From JAZGGS01 sp963764825 (lineage in GTDB: Bacteria; Bacteroidota; Ignavibacteria; Ignavibacteriales; Ignavibacteriaceae), in assembly GCA_963764825.1 (NCBI GenBank), contig CAVXUA010000016.1, positions 371,063-435,062 of the forward strand: DNA of 64,000 bases, read 5' to 3'. The translations under genes and the position numbers were made by a program. This document shows, piece by piece, positions 1-8,886 of the stretch (position 1 is the first letter of the stretch; the number at the start of each line of letters is the position of its first letter). Under the pieces are notes generated by a model. That model was not told the DNA's origin. It did no database searches and saw only the letters and a list, made by a program, of their open reading frames with translations.

Positions 1-880
1 TGAAACCATAAATATTTTATCACCTGGTTTTGCAACATCTAAAACTGCAGCTAGACGCAGTTGGAGAAGAACCCGAATAAGTATTACCCATCCACGGAAC
101 TATCCAACCGGTTTCTAATTGCTTTTTGGTAAATCCTAATTGCTTACCAGCCATTTGAGGAAACTTTCCGTTTGGCATATGAAAAACTGCATATTTAAAA
201 TCTTCCGGTTTCATTTCAGATTTTTTCAGAAGAATTTTTCCCGCAGTTACAAGATGTTTAAAGTACGCCGGTTCACCAGTAAATCTTCCAGCGTGCCGTG
301 GATAAAATTGATGTTCACGTCTCCAGAAATCAGGTGTATCGGATGTGTATGAAGTTGTAAAAAGAATTTCTGCAACAACATTCTTTTTACCCATTATAAA
401 TGCTGCTCCTCCTGCTGAAGCAGAATATTCCAAAGCATCCCCGGGGGCACCTTGTGAAGTATCTGCACCAATTCCCATTGCATATTTCATTTCACCTGCT
501 TTAACAAGTGCATAAGCATTATACATTGCTTCAGTGCCTGCTTTACAAGCAAACTCATAACTTGCAACATGAACATGTGGCCCAATTCCCAATGCATCAA
601 TTACAATTGTACCGCTAGGTTTAACTGCATATGGATGAGATTCAGATCCAATATAAAGCGCACCTATTTCTTTAGGATTAATATTCGCTCGCTTTAAAGC
701 ATTCTTAGCAGCTTCAACTGAAATGGTAATAGTATCTTCATCCATTCCCGGTACTGTTTTTTCAAAAAGCTGTAATCCTCTTTTTAACGCTTCAGGATCA
801 GAGCCCCACTCTTTTGCAATGCTTTCTACTTTAATTCGGTAACGCGGCAGGTATGAACCATATCCAACAATTCCAACCAT
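1..880 (-). CDS. Hydroxymethylglutaryl-CoA synthase, archaeal type (partial, frameshifted)
   Basis: Condenses acetyl-CoA with acetoacetyl-CoA to HMG-CoA, the entry to the mevalonate route or to HMG-type branched-acyl chemistry. The N-terminus MVGIVGYGSYLPRYRI and the thiolase-fold segment with the likely nucleophile Cys in YEFACKAGTEAM match the roughly 350-residue archaeal/bacterial HMGCS family rather than the eukaryotic type. The readable frame covers about 275 residues to GNTYSGSSPT. One extra base near position 57 then breaks it, and beyond the break the family sequence AAVLDVAKPGDKIFMVS continues off the left edge. The start is the ATG at 880. miaA lies upstream on the same strand with a gap of about 170 bases. 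Whether a full mevalonate pathway exists cannot be seen here. Confidence 0.85.
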
Positions 881-1052
881 TTTTTGTTCCCTTTCTTTAT
901 TAGGAAAAATTGGAAGAACTTATTTTGATGATCTTCTTAAATAACTTTTTAAGAATCATAAAAGGTACTGCGTACCTAATTTGTAAAATTTTACTATACG
1001 AATATATTGATATTTAAATTGGTGTTAAAGACCAGAAATAATTAAGTTCAAA

Positions 1053-1975
1053 TTATTTAAAGCGGTTTGCTATTATTTTTGAAATATTTTCCAATTCATT
1101 TTGCTCATCCAGATCAAACCATTCAATTCTATCATCTTTACGAAACCATGTAATTTGTCTTTTTGCATATCTCCGCGTATTTCTTTTAATTAGTTCTATC
1201 GCTCTTTCAAGTGAAATTTCATTATTTAAATATGAAATTATTTCTTTATAGCCAACAGTATTTAGAGAATTAAGTTCTTTATTATATCCATTTGCTAAAA
1301 GCCCTTCTACTTCTTTAACTAATCCATCCTGAATCATTTCATCTACACGTTCATTTATATTTTTGTAAAGAGTTTTTCTTTCCCAGTTCAAGCCAAATTG
1401 AGTAAACTTATAATTTTTTATCTTTTTTCTGTCTTTGCTGATGTTTCCAGATTGGTTCGCCAGAAAGATGATAAACTTCCAGGGCTCTCATTACCCTCTT
1501 CCAGTTTTGCGGAAGCATTTTTTCTGCACTAACCGGATCTGATTTTTTCAATAAATTATATAGGTATTCATTTCCAAATTGATTTTTGTAAGTCTAAAAG
1601 TTTTTCCCTGTATTCAAAATCTTTATCAACAGTATCGAAAATACCATCAACAAGAGCTTTTATATACAAACCGGAACCTCCCACAACAATTGGGATTAAT
1701 GATCTGCTAAATAAGTTTTCAAGTACTTCATCAGCTTGTTTTTCAAAATCGCTCACATTATAAACTTCAGCTGGTTCGAGAAAATTTATAAAGTGATGAT
1801 TTACTTCTGCAAGTTGTTTTTCGTTTGGTTTTGCTGTGCCAATGTTTAATTTATTATAGAATTGTCTACTGTCAGCAGAAATAATTTCACTGTTTAGAAT
1901 TTTTGCAAGCATTATTCCAAGGTGAGTTTTACCTGAACAGGTAGGTCCTACAATTACGATTACTGATCTTTCCAA
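1053..1975 (-). CDS. miaA: tRNA dimethylallyltransferase MiaA (two frameshifts)
   Basis: Transfers a dimethylallyl group to N6 of A37 in tRNAs that read UNN codons. The N-terminal 135 residues carry the P-loop GPTCSGKTHLG, the SADSRQFY motif and VVGGSGLYIKAL. The C-terminal piece carries NTVGYKEI and RRYAKRQITWFR. The two are joined by an intermediate frame (FGNEYLYNLLKK, then KRVMRALEVYHLSGEPIW) once single-base shifts near 1585 and near 1420, the latter in an A/T run, are crossed. Reconstructed length is close to the usual 300 residues. Its start overlaps the end of pcm by 16 bases, so the two are probably co-transcribed. The breaks look like sequence errors because all conserved blocks survive. 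Confidence 0.9.
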
Positions 1976-2601
1976 CCTTCTCTTCCAATTAAAGGAACAA
2001 ATGCGAATTCCGGTATTTCCTCAATCTGAAAATTTTCTTTATCTATTTTAGTAATTACTTTTAATGTTTGAGAATTTTTATCTCCCACAGGAATCACCAT
2101 TCTGCCATCAACTGCTAGCTGTTGCTTAAGCGATTCTGGAATACCCGGCGATCCTGCTGTAACTATTATTCCATCAAATGGTGAGTTTTCATCCCATCCC
2201 AAAGTTCCATCTCCTTGTTTACAACGAACTCGTATGCTTAGCTTATCGAATAGTTTTAGTACATTATTAAATATTTCAAAATGTCTTTCGATGCTGAAAA
2301 CTTTTGCACCCATAGCATATAGAAGAGCTGCCTGGTAACCCGAACCAGTCCCAATCTCAAGTATTTTATCTCCCTTATTAACTTTTAGCGCCTGGGTCAT
2401 AATAGCTATTGTGTAAGGTTGTGAAATTGTCTGTCCGTATCCAATTGGCAAAGCTATATCCTTGTATGCATGCGCGCGTACACCTGAAGGAATGAAATTT
2501 TCCCGTTGTACCTCATTCATAGCTCTTAGAAGTACTTCGTCAGAAATTCCCTTTTTTGAGAGACTATCTACCAGTTCTGATCTTTGCTGTTTGAACATCA
2601 C
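1960..2601 (-). CDS. pcm: Protein-L-isoaspartate O-methyltransferase
   Basis: Repairs isoaspartyl residues in aged proteins by SAM-dependent methylation. The 213 residues are full length for bacterial PCMT. Visible motifs are IGYGQTISQPYTIAIMTQAL (substrate region), the SAM loop LEIGTGSGYQAALL, FDGIIVTAG and PLIGREGW. The start is the ATG pair at 2601 (MMFKQQRSEL). It is the first gene of the short pcm-miaA unit and overlaps miaA by 16 bases. The 460-base gap upstream separates it from a divergent secreted-protein gene. Confidence 0.95.
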   Translation of the reverse strand: MMFKQQRSELVDSLSKKGISDEVLLRAMNEVQRENFIPSGVRAHAYKDIALPIGYGQTISQPYTIAIMTQALKVNKGDKILEIGTGSGYQAALLYAMGAKVFSIERHFEIFNNVLKLFDKLSIRVRCKQGDGTLGWDENSPFDGIIVTAGSPGIPESLKQQLAVDGRMVIPVGDKNSQTLKVITKIDKENFQIEEIPEFAFVPLIGREGWKDQ

Positions 2602-3062
2602 GGTATTAAATTAAATCTCATTTAACAAACATATCATTTTTATTTTCAATTAGTAAGAGGTTGCAAAAGATGCTAATTAATTATAATATTTATTAAATTA
2701 ATGCACAGAATTTAGTTAAAGAATGTCTCCAAATAAGTCATTCTTTTATGAAGATTAGATTTAAATTATATACATGTTGTTTCTTTTAAAAGTTATTTTT
2801 TGTATAATTCAAGCGATAAAATCATACCGGATAAATAATTGTTTATTTGAATGATAATGACTGTCTTTTTTAACCAACTATTTACATACCTTAATTTAAT
2901 ATTTAACCTGAAAAGGAGGTGTAATACTCTATAAATAGATAGTAGTAATTGGTTAGTTATAGATTGTGGTCAACCATACAATCACTATCAATACATATAA
3001 CCAATAAAACTTTGTGCTCATTATTAATTCACAAAATCATTAATCCAATTTCGGAGGTTCGC
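2602..3062. other. Intergenic region between pcm and a T9SS cargo gene
   Basis: No credible ORF on either strand. It must hold divergent promoters for pcm and the secreted-protein gene. An imperfect hairpin (GATTGT at 2962-2967 pairing with ACAATC at 2978-2983, with GG/CC inside) lies about 80 bases before the downstream start and could structure the 5' leader. A strong Shine-Dalgarno-like AAGGAGGT at 2912-2919 has no ORF behind it. A good ribosome site, GGAGG at 3053-3057, sits 5 bases before the ATG at 3063. Confidence 0.5.
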
Positions 3063-5079
3063 ATGTTTAATAAACTTTTTACTTTTCTCTTCGCTAATTC
3101 TTTGGTGTAGCTTAATGTTTGCACAGCAAGGAATGCAGGATGCTGATCCAAATGCAGCAGGGAATACTACCTATGATCCCCCAAAAGAAGCAATATGGGA
3201 TCTTCTTTTAGAGTTTGATGCAGCTGCTTTATCTGGTGCTGCTGGTAATGCAGGCGCAGAATGGGATGGAACAAGTTTTTATTCAACCCGCTGGGCATCA
3301 AATCTTATTCACGAATATAGTGCAGATGGAACAACGCTAATTCGTGAATTTTCAGTTGCTGGTGTAACAGGTTTAAGAGACCTTGCCTTTGATGGCACTT
3401 ATATGTATGGTGGTGCTGCAGGAACTACTATCTACCAGATGGATTTTGCTACAAGCACGCTTATCGGTACTATCCCTTCAACAGAAGCTGTAAGGCATAT
3501 TTCTTATGATTCCGATCTGGATGCATTCTGGGTAGGAAACTGGTCTACGGATATTGTGTGTATTGATAGATCTGGTAACGAAATTGCAAGAATTCCTGCA
3601 GATCCAATTGTAACAAGCAACTATGGTTCCTGCTACGATAATGTTAGCGCAGGCGGTCCATATCTCTGGGTATTCTCACAGGGTGCAGGTGCTGGAACAC
3701 CTCAGAATATTCATCAGTTACAACTACCGGGTGGTGTAGCAACAGGTGTTGCGCACGATGTGTTAGGTGACATAACAGGAGCTACCGGTAGTCTTTCGAT
3801 TGCTGGTGGTTTATTCTCAATGACAGACTATGCTACTGGTTTCTTTACAATTGGTGGATTACTTCAGGGTAACCCAATTGGTGATGTGATATTTGTTTAT
3901 GAAATTGAACCAGCTGGTGGCGGTACATTACAAATACCTTTTATTGATGATTTTGAATCATATACAGTTGGTGGACAGTTAGCTTGCCAGGATCCTATTA
4001 ATTGGTCTACCTGGAGCAATCTCCCTTGCGACCCAGTTGAAGATGCATTCATTTCAAGCAATTATGCTTACAATGGCACAAATTCAGCTGTATTTGTTCA
4101 AAATAATGATGTACTCAAACCGTTTGGAGGACAAACTACTGGTGTGTGGGATGTTGGCTTTATGGTTTACATTCCTACTGGCAAAGCAGGCTATTTTAAT
4201 TTGATGGCTGAAGCTCTTGTATTGTGGGATATTGAAGTTTACTTTGATGTTGGCGGAACAGGTAGAGCCCTTACTGGTCTTCCAGATGTTGCCTTCACTT
4301 GGGTTGAAGATACCTGGCAGCAAGTTAGAATTATTGTTGATCTTGATACTGATAATGCAAAATTCTTCCTTGATGGTCTTTTAATTGTTGAATGGGCTTG
4401 GACAAACGGTACATCAGGCCCGTGTCCTCTTGTGTTAGACGTAGCTGATATCTTTGGTGGAACAATTAATGACGAAATGTATGTTGACCAGTTTATGTTT
4501 GGTCAATGGCCATTTGTTCCTGTAGAATTAACTTCTTTTACAGCTAATGTTAACCAAAGTGGTCAGGTAGAATTGAACTGGTCAACTGCTTCAGAATTAA
4601 ATAACCAGTTGTTCGAAATTGAAAGAAGAACTGCAGATGGACAGTTTGCAACTATAGGTTATGTTGAAGGTCATGGAACAACTACAGAACCACAGCATTA
4701 CACTTATACTGATGCAACTGTAGCAACTGGCATTTATTTCTACAGACTAAAACAATTCGATTTTCTTGGATCATATGAGTACTTTGATGCAATCGAAGTT
4801 GATGTCAATGGTCCTTTAACATTTGATCTTGAACAAAACTATCCAAATCCATTTAACCCTTCAACCAATATTAAATTCAGCGTTCCTGAATCAGGAATTG
4901 TACGATTAGCTGTTTATAATTTAATTGGAGAAGAAGTAGCAGTACTTGTAGATGGAGTTTCGGAAGCAGGCTTCTTTGAAGTTACTTTTGATGCTTCCTC
5001 ACTGGCTAGTGGTACATATATTTATAAGTTACAATCGAGTAATAGTGTTGTAGCTAAAAAGATGTTATTGATGAAATAA
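3063..5079 (+). CDS. T9SS-secreted protein: propeller-like plus jelly-roll domains and C-terminal sorting domain
   Basis: Predicted extracellular or surface protein exported by Sec and then the type IX system. I place the start at ATG 3063, behind GGAGG at 3053-3057. A single-base shift near 3095 joins MFNKLFTFLF to LILWCSLMFAQQG, together forming a signal peptide. Mature domains, counted from the internal ATG at 3115, are: residues 35-255 with aromatic/Gly repeats such as LRDLAFDGTYMYGG, resembling a beta-propeller; 285-460 a concanavalin-like jelly roll (IPFIDDFESYTVGG); 475-565 an Fn3-like linker (PVELTSFTANV); 570-654 the T9SS type A sorting domain (QNYPNPFNPST, ending KKMLLMK). The last 370 residues are paralogous to the next gene. 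The biological substrate is unknown. Confidence 0.8.
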
Positions 5080-5104
5080 TTATCAAAATAAACATCTAGT
5101 TTTA

Positions 5105-5132
5105 AGAGCCGCCTTTTGCGGCTCTTTTTTTT
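5105..5132 (+). terminator. Rho-independent terminator after first T9SS cargo gene
   Basis: AGAGCCGC (5105-5112) pairs with GCGGCTCT (5118-5125) across a 5-base loop, and a run of T follows to 5132. It starts 25 bases after the stop codon. The same stem core (AGAGCC/GGCTCT) ends the paralogous downstream gene. Confidence 0.9.
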
Positions 5133-5363
5133 ATCTTCAAAATTAAATCCAGTTACTATTGTCTTCTAATAAATTATTTATTATTATTTAATCGCATTTC
5201 AACTCAGTTCATCTTTTTCTTGTAAAAAGGAAGATTTGAGAAAAAATGTGAGGGTAGTGTGAATTATTAAACCTATTTTAACTTTGATTTTTACAAGAGT
5301 AGTATATTTTTAATTTTAATCTAACTAATCAACCCCATCATAAACTAAAACCAAGGAGGTTTT

Positions 5364-6617
5364 ATGAAATCTTTGTATTCTATTTTTTCAAGTGTTTTTG
5401 TTGCCATAATATTTTCGGTGATGGCATATGGGCAGCCAATCATATTCCAGGATGACTTTGACGCTTATACCGCGGGAGTACAGCTTACACTTCAAAACTC
5501 CCTCGATTGGACTACTTGGAATAACGTTCCTGGTGATCCCGTAACGGATCCTTTCGTATCAACCGATTTTGCAGCAAGTGGAGCAAACTCAATACTTATT
5601 GTTACCGATAACGACCTGGTACATGTCATTTCAAATTATACAACCGGTAAGTATAGTATTAGGTTTAAAATGTATATCCCCACTGGATTTGACGGATACT
5701 TTAATACATTGCAGGAATTTCTTGGTGCAGCAACAGTAAATTGGGGAATGCAGGTTTATTTTTATGCTGGCGGTAATGGTAATATTGATGGCGGTGCTGC
5801 ACTAGCTCAGCCATTTACTTTTGCACATGATACCTGGATGGATATTGAAGTAATTGTTGATCATGATACTGATTTTGCTGAATTTTATTTGAATGCAACA
5901 TTAATTCATAGCTGGCAATGGAGCTTAGGCACTTTTGGTACTCCTCAAATCAATCAATTAGGTGGAAGTAATTTTTATGGTAATGATGATGTCAGCACTA
6001 TAGAGCCAGCAAAATACTATATTGATGATTATGTTCTTGAAGATCTACTTTGGGTTCCTGTAGAATTCACATCATTCACAGCAAATGTTAACACAAATGG
6101 AAACGTAGTTTTAGATTGGTCAACTGCTACAGAAATAAACAACCAGATGTTTGAAATTGAAAGAAAAGCTGAAAATAGTGAATATGTTACTGTAGGTTAT
6201 GTAAACGGCTATGGTACCACAACAGAACCACAGGAATATTCATACATTGATAAAACAGTTGAAACTGGTATTTATTTTTACAGACTGAAACAAATCGATT
6301 TCCAGGGTACATATGAGTATTCTGATGTGATCGAGGTGGATGTTAAAGGTCCTTCACATTTTGCATTAGGACAGAATTACCCTAATCCCTTCAACCCTTC
6401 AACACAGATTGAATTTAGAATTCCTGAAACAGGCAATGTCAGACTTGCTGTTTTTAATCTTGTTGGAGAAGAAGTAGCTCTTCTTGTGAATGGACAAGTT
6501 GAGGCAGGCGTGCATGAAGTAACTTTTAATGCTAGTAATTTACCAAGTGGCGCTTATTTTTACAAACTCCAATCAGGAAGTAAATTTGAAGTAAAGAAGA
6601 TGTTGCTAACTAAATAA
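5364..6617 (+). CDS. T9SS-secreted jelly-roll protein, paralogue of the preceding gene
   Basis: A 417-residue secreted protein with signal peptide MKSLYSIFSSVFVAIIFSVM and likely cleavage after AYGQ. Residues 25-225 form a concanavalin/LamG-like jelly roll (IIFQDDFDAYTAGVQ and LIHSWQWSLG). Residues 232-325 are the PVEFTSFTANV linker and 330-417 the T9SS type A sorting domain (QNYPNPFNPST, ending KKMLLTK). It lacks the N-terminal propeller-like part of its neighbour. A perfect ribosome site AAGGAGG (5353-5359) precedes ATG 5364. Its own upstream region and terminator indicate independent transcription after tandem duplication. Ligand or enzymatic activity is not evident, and carbohydrate binding is only a possibility from the fold. 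Confidence 0.85.
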   Translation: MKSLYSIFSSVFVAIIFSVMAYGQPIIFQDDFDAYTAGVQLTLQNSLDWTTWNNVPGDPVTDPFVSTDFAASGANSILIVTDNDLVHVISNYTTGKYSIRFKMYIPTGFDGYFNTLQEFLGAATVNWGMQVYFYAGGNGNIDGGAALAQPFTFAHDTWMDIEVIVDHDTDFAEFYLNATLIHSWQWSLGTFGTPQINQLGGSNFYGNDDVSTIEPAKYYIDDYVLEDLLWVPVEFTSFTANVNTNGNVVLDWSTATEINNQMFEIERKAENSEYVTVGYVNGYGTTTEPQEYSYIDKTVETGIYFYRLKQIDFQGTYEYSDVIEVDVKGPSHFALGQNYPNPFNPSTQIEFRIPETGNVRLAVFNLVGEEVALLVNGQVEAGVHEVTFNASNLPSGAYFYKLQSGSKFEVKKMLLTK

Positions 6618-6642
6618 AATTCAACTTAATTCGTTTTAAAAA

Positions 6643-6669
6643 AGAGCCGCTTTGTGTGGCTCTTTTTTT
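6643..6669 (+). terminator. Rho-independent terminator after second T9SS cargo gene
   Basis: AGAGCC (6643-6648) pairs with GGCTCT (6658-6663), followed by seven T. Closely similar to the terminator at 5105-5132, consistent with duplication of the gene together with its 3' end. Confidence 0.88.
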
Positions 6670-6687
6670 ATCTCTTTTATAACTCTG

Positions 6688-6716
6688 TTGCAACAAATAG
6701 TTAATCCTATTATATT
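6688..6716 (+). promoter_or_regulatory. Candidate promoter for tRNA-Gly/tRNA-Cys
   Basis: TTGCAA at 6688-6693 and TATATT at 6711-6716 are separated by 17 bases, a sigma70-like arrangement about 35 bases before the first tRNA. No other element in the short gap between the terminator and the tRNA looks better. Predicted by eye only. Confidence 0.4.
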
Positions 6717-6750
6717 TGAGCCGCAAAATAAAGTTCTTTTAATATTGTTT

Positions 6751-6823
6751 GCGGGAGTAGCTCAGTTGGTAGAGCATCACGTTGCCAACGTGAATGTCGC
6801 GGGTCCGAGTCCCGTCTCCCGCT
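6751..6823 (+). tRNA. tRNA-Gly (GCC)
   Basis: Seven-base acceptor GCGGGAG pairs with CTCCCGC at the 3' end. The D-arm is AGCTCAGTTGGTAGAGC, the anticodon loop TTGCCAA has GCC at 6784-6786, and the T-arm is GCGGGTCCGAGTCCCGT. The discriminator is T and no CCA is encoded. Full cloverleaf. Confidence 0.97.
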
Positions 6824-6876
6824 CTGGAAACTCATTTCCCTTGAACAATCCACACTTAGTGGATTTTCATTTTTTA

Positions 6877-6950
6877 GGCGACGTGGCCAAGCGGTCTAAG
6901 GCGAAGGTCTGCAAAACCTTTATTCGTCGGTTCGAATCCGACCGTCGCCT
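6877..6950 (+). tRNA. tRNA-Cys (GCA)
   Basis: Acceptor GGCGACG pairs with CGTCGCC. The anticodon stem AAGGT/ACCTT encloses loop CTGCAAA with anticodon GCA at 6911-6913. The T-arm is CGGTTCGAATCCG. It lies 53 bases after tRNA-Gly, probably in one transcript. Confidence 0.97.
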
Positions 6951-7067
6951 CAACTAACAATTACTCTCCTCCTCGTCTACTATTAAGTTTAGTAAAATAA
7001 CTCCCATATTAATATCTCGATTTTTCACTAAATTAAGTCCCTCAATCAATTGTATTTATTATATTTA

Positions 7068-7703
7068 ATGGAATTTCTCTTAAGTACAACCATCGGATAT
7101 TTGTTTGGATCATTTCCAACTGCATTCCTGCTGGTAAAAATGTTCAGAAAAATAGATATTACGAAGGATGGTTCAGGAAATGTTGGAACATTAAATGCCA
7201 TTCGAACAACTAAATCCAAACTTATTGGTGTTTCTGTTCTCTTAATTGATGCTCTTAAAGGTGCGTTAAGCGCTCTTGTTCTTAATCTGCTCTTTCCGGA
7301 ATCATTTATATTCCCTGCGCTTGCAATGCTGTTTGCGGTTTTCGCACATTGTTTTAATCCCTGGCTTGGTTTTAAAGGAGGGAGAGGACTTGCAGTGGCT
7401 GCCGGAGGAGGATTTGTTATTTTTCCTTACATAGTTCTGAGTTGGCTACTTCTTTGGGTAATATTTTATCTGATGAAAAGAAATCATCATATTGCTAATA
7501 TTGCAGCAACTATTTTAACCTTGTTGTTGCTCTTTAATACAGTTGATATTGCAATGAAATATTCGACAATAAAAGCAGACAGCAGCTCATCACTTATAGC
7601 TATTGTGGCAGCAGTGCTTATGATTATTTTCATAAAGCATATAAAACCACTTAAAGAATTAATTGAGAAACAAAAATCTAGCAGAGTTATAAAAAATGAT
7701 TAA
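7068..7703 (+). CDS. plsY: Glycerol-3-phosphate acyltransferase PlsY
   Basis: Membrane enzyme that acylates glycerol-3-phosphate from acyl-phosphate, the first step of phospholipid synthesis. About five hydrophobic segments surround the family motifs GYLFGSFPTAFLL, DGSGNVGTLNA (usually SGNxGATN) and the loop GFKGGRGLA. The final His/Lys-rich tail is cytoplasmic. I chose ATG 7068 (MEFLLSTTIGY); an in-frame TTG at 7050 adds six residues. Its 3' end overlaps htrA by 8 bases. The NVGTLN variant of motif 1 is unusual but keeps the glycines. Confidence 0.9.
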   Translation: MEFLLSTTIGYLFGSFPTAFLLVKMFRKIDITKDGSGNVGTLNAIRTTKSKLIGVSVLLIDALKGALSALVLNLLFPESFIFPALAMLFAVFAHCFNPWLGFKGGRGLAVAAGGGFVIFPYIVLSWLLLWVIFYLMKRNHHIANIAATILTLLLLFNTVDIAMKYSTIKADSSSSLIAIVAAVLMIIFIKHIKPLKELIEKQKSSRVIKND

Positions 7704-8886
7704 TATAAAAACATACATCATCACTATTATTTCTGTTGCACTTCTTTTTGCAGGAATCCTTTATATTAAAGCAGATGGCAATAATGAAAAGAATTCTACA
7801 AATCTAGATGAGACAGAATTTGTTCTAACCCAATATCAGGATAGAAACAATTTAAATGATGAAATTTCAAATTCCAGGAAAAACATTTTAACTGAAACTG
7901 TAGAAAAAGTTAGTCCTTCTGTAGTGGGTATTAATGTTATTGAAATAAGACAGTATAAAGATCCTTTCTTTTCTTTTTTTGATGATCCTTTCTTCAGGCA
8001 ATTTTTTGGTGATAGGGGTTCTTCAAACAGAGAGGTAAAAGGTCTTGGTTCGGGTTATATAATTTCAGCAGATGGTTATATTGTTACTAACGATCATGTT
8101 GCAGGTAATGCAACCGAAGTAAAAGTAACCTTAACAGATGGAAGAACATTTGAAGCTAAAGTTATTGGAACAGATTTGGCTTCCGATATTTGCCTGCTTA
8201 AAATTGATGGTGAAAACCTTCCGCAAATCGAACCTGGAAATTCTGATGACATTATTATTGGCGAATGGGTAATTGCGCTCGGCAATCCTTTCGGATTATT
8301 TGAATTGAATGAAAAACCAACTGTAACGGTTGGTGTGGTTAGTGCTGCAGGAATGAACCTTGAACCTATTAACGAAAGATATTATTTAAATATGATCCAA
8401 ACAGATGCTGCTATAAATGGTGGAAACAGCGGAGGACCGTTAGTTAACAGTCTTGGTGAAATAATTGGAATGAATACTCTAATATTTACAGCCGGTGGAA
8501 ATACGGGAAGTATAGGACTCGGATTTGCAATTCCAATAAATAAAGTTATTCGTATAGTAGATGAATTAAAAGAGTATGGAAAAATTAACCGGGATTTTGA
8601 AATTGGAATGAGAATTCAATCTATTGATGAAGGCATTGCAACTTATTATGATCTTAATGATACAAAAGGAGTTATAGTTACAAAAGTTTACCGTAATTCT
8701 CCTGCAGATATTGGCGGAATAGAAGTTGGCGATATTATAACAGAGATAAATGATTTCAAGATAAATAATGAAAATACAATCTTCGGTGTTTTCCATGAAT
8801 TTAGAACGGGTCAGGTTATAGATGTTAAAATTATAAGAGATCATAATGTACTAACAAAACAAATGAAACTGGAGCGCACCAGATGA
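7696..8886 (+). CDS. htrA: HtrA/DegP-type periplasmic serine protease
   Basis: Envelope quality-control protease of family S1C. Residues 1-27 form a signal anchor (TYIITIISVALLFAGILYI). The trypsin-like domain holds the complete triad: His in TNDHV, Asp in ASDICLLK, Ser in GNSGGPLV. A single PDZ domain follows (GVIVTKVYRNSPADIGGI). The acidic/aromatic loop DPFFSFFDDPFFRQFF resembles the LA loop of DegP. Length 396 is normal for a one-PDZ member (DegS/DegQ-like). It overlaps plsY by 8 bases upstream and purB by 4 downstream, implying one transcript. Confidence 0.93.
   Translation: MINIKTYIITIISVALLFAGILYIKADGNNEKNSTNLDETEFVLTQYQDRNNLNDEISNSRKNILTETVEKVSPSVVGINVIEIRQYKDPFFSFFDDPFFRQFFGDRGSSNREVKGLGSGYIISADGYIVTNDHVAGNATEVKVTLTDGRTFEAKVIGTDLASDICLLKIDGENLPQIEPGNSDDIIIGEWVIALGNPFGLFELNEKPTVTVGVVSAAGMNLEPINERYYLNMIQTDAAINGGNSGGPLVNSLGEIIGMNTLIFTAGGNTGSIGLGFAIPINKVIRIVDELKEYGKINRDFEIGMRIQSIDEGIATYYDLNDTKGVIVTKVYRNSPADIGGIEVGDIITEINDFKINNENTIFGVFHEFRTGQVIDVKIIRDHNVLTKQMKLERTR

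Noticed and set aside
2912..2922. Strong AAGGAGGT ribosome-site-like sequence implying a leader peptide
   Set aside because: The next possible start (GTG) is followed at once by a stop, and no ORF follows in any frame.
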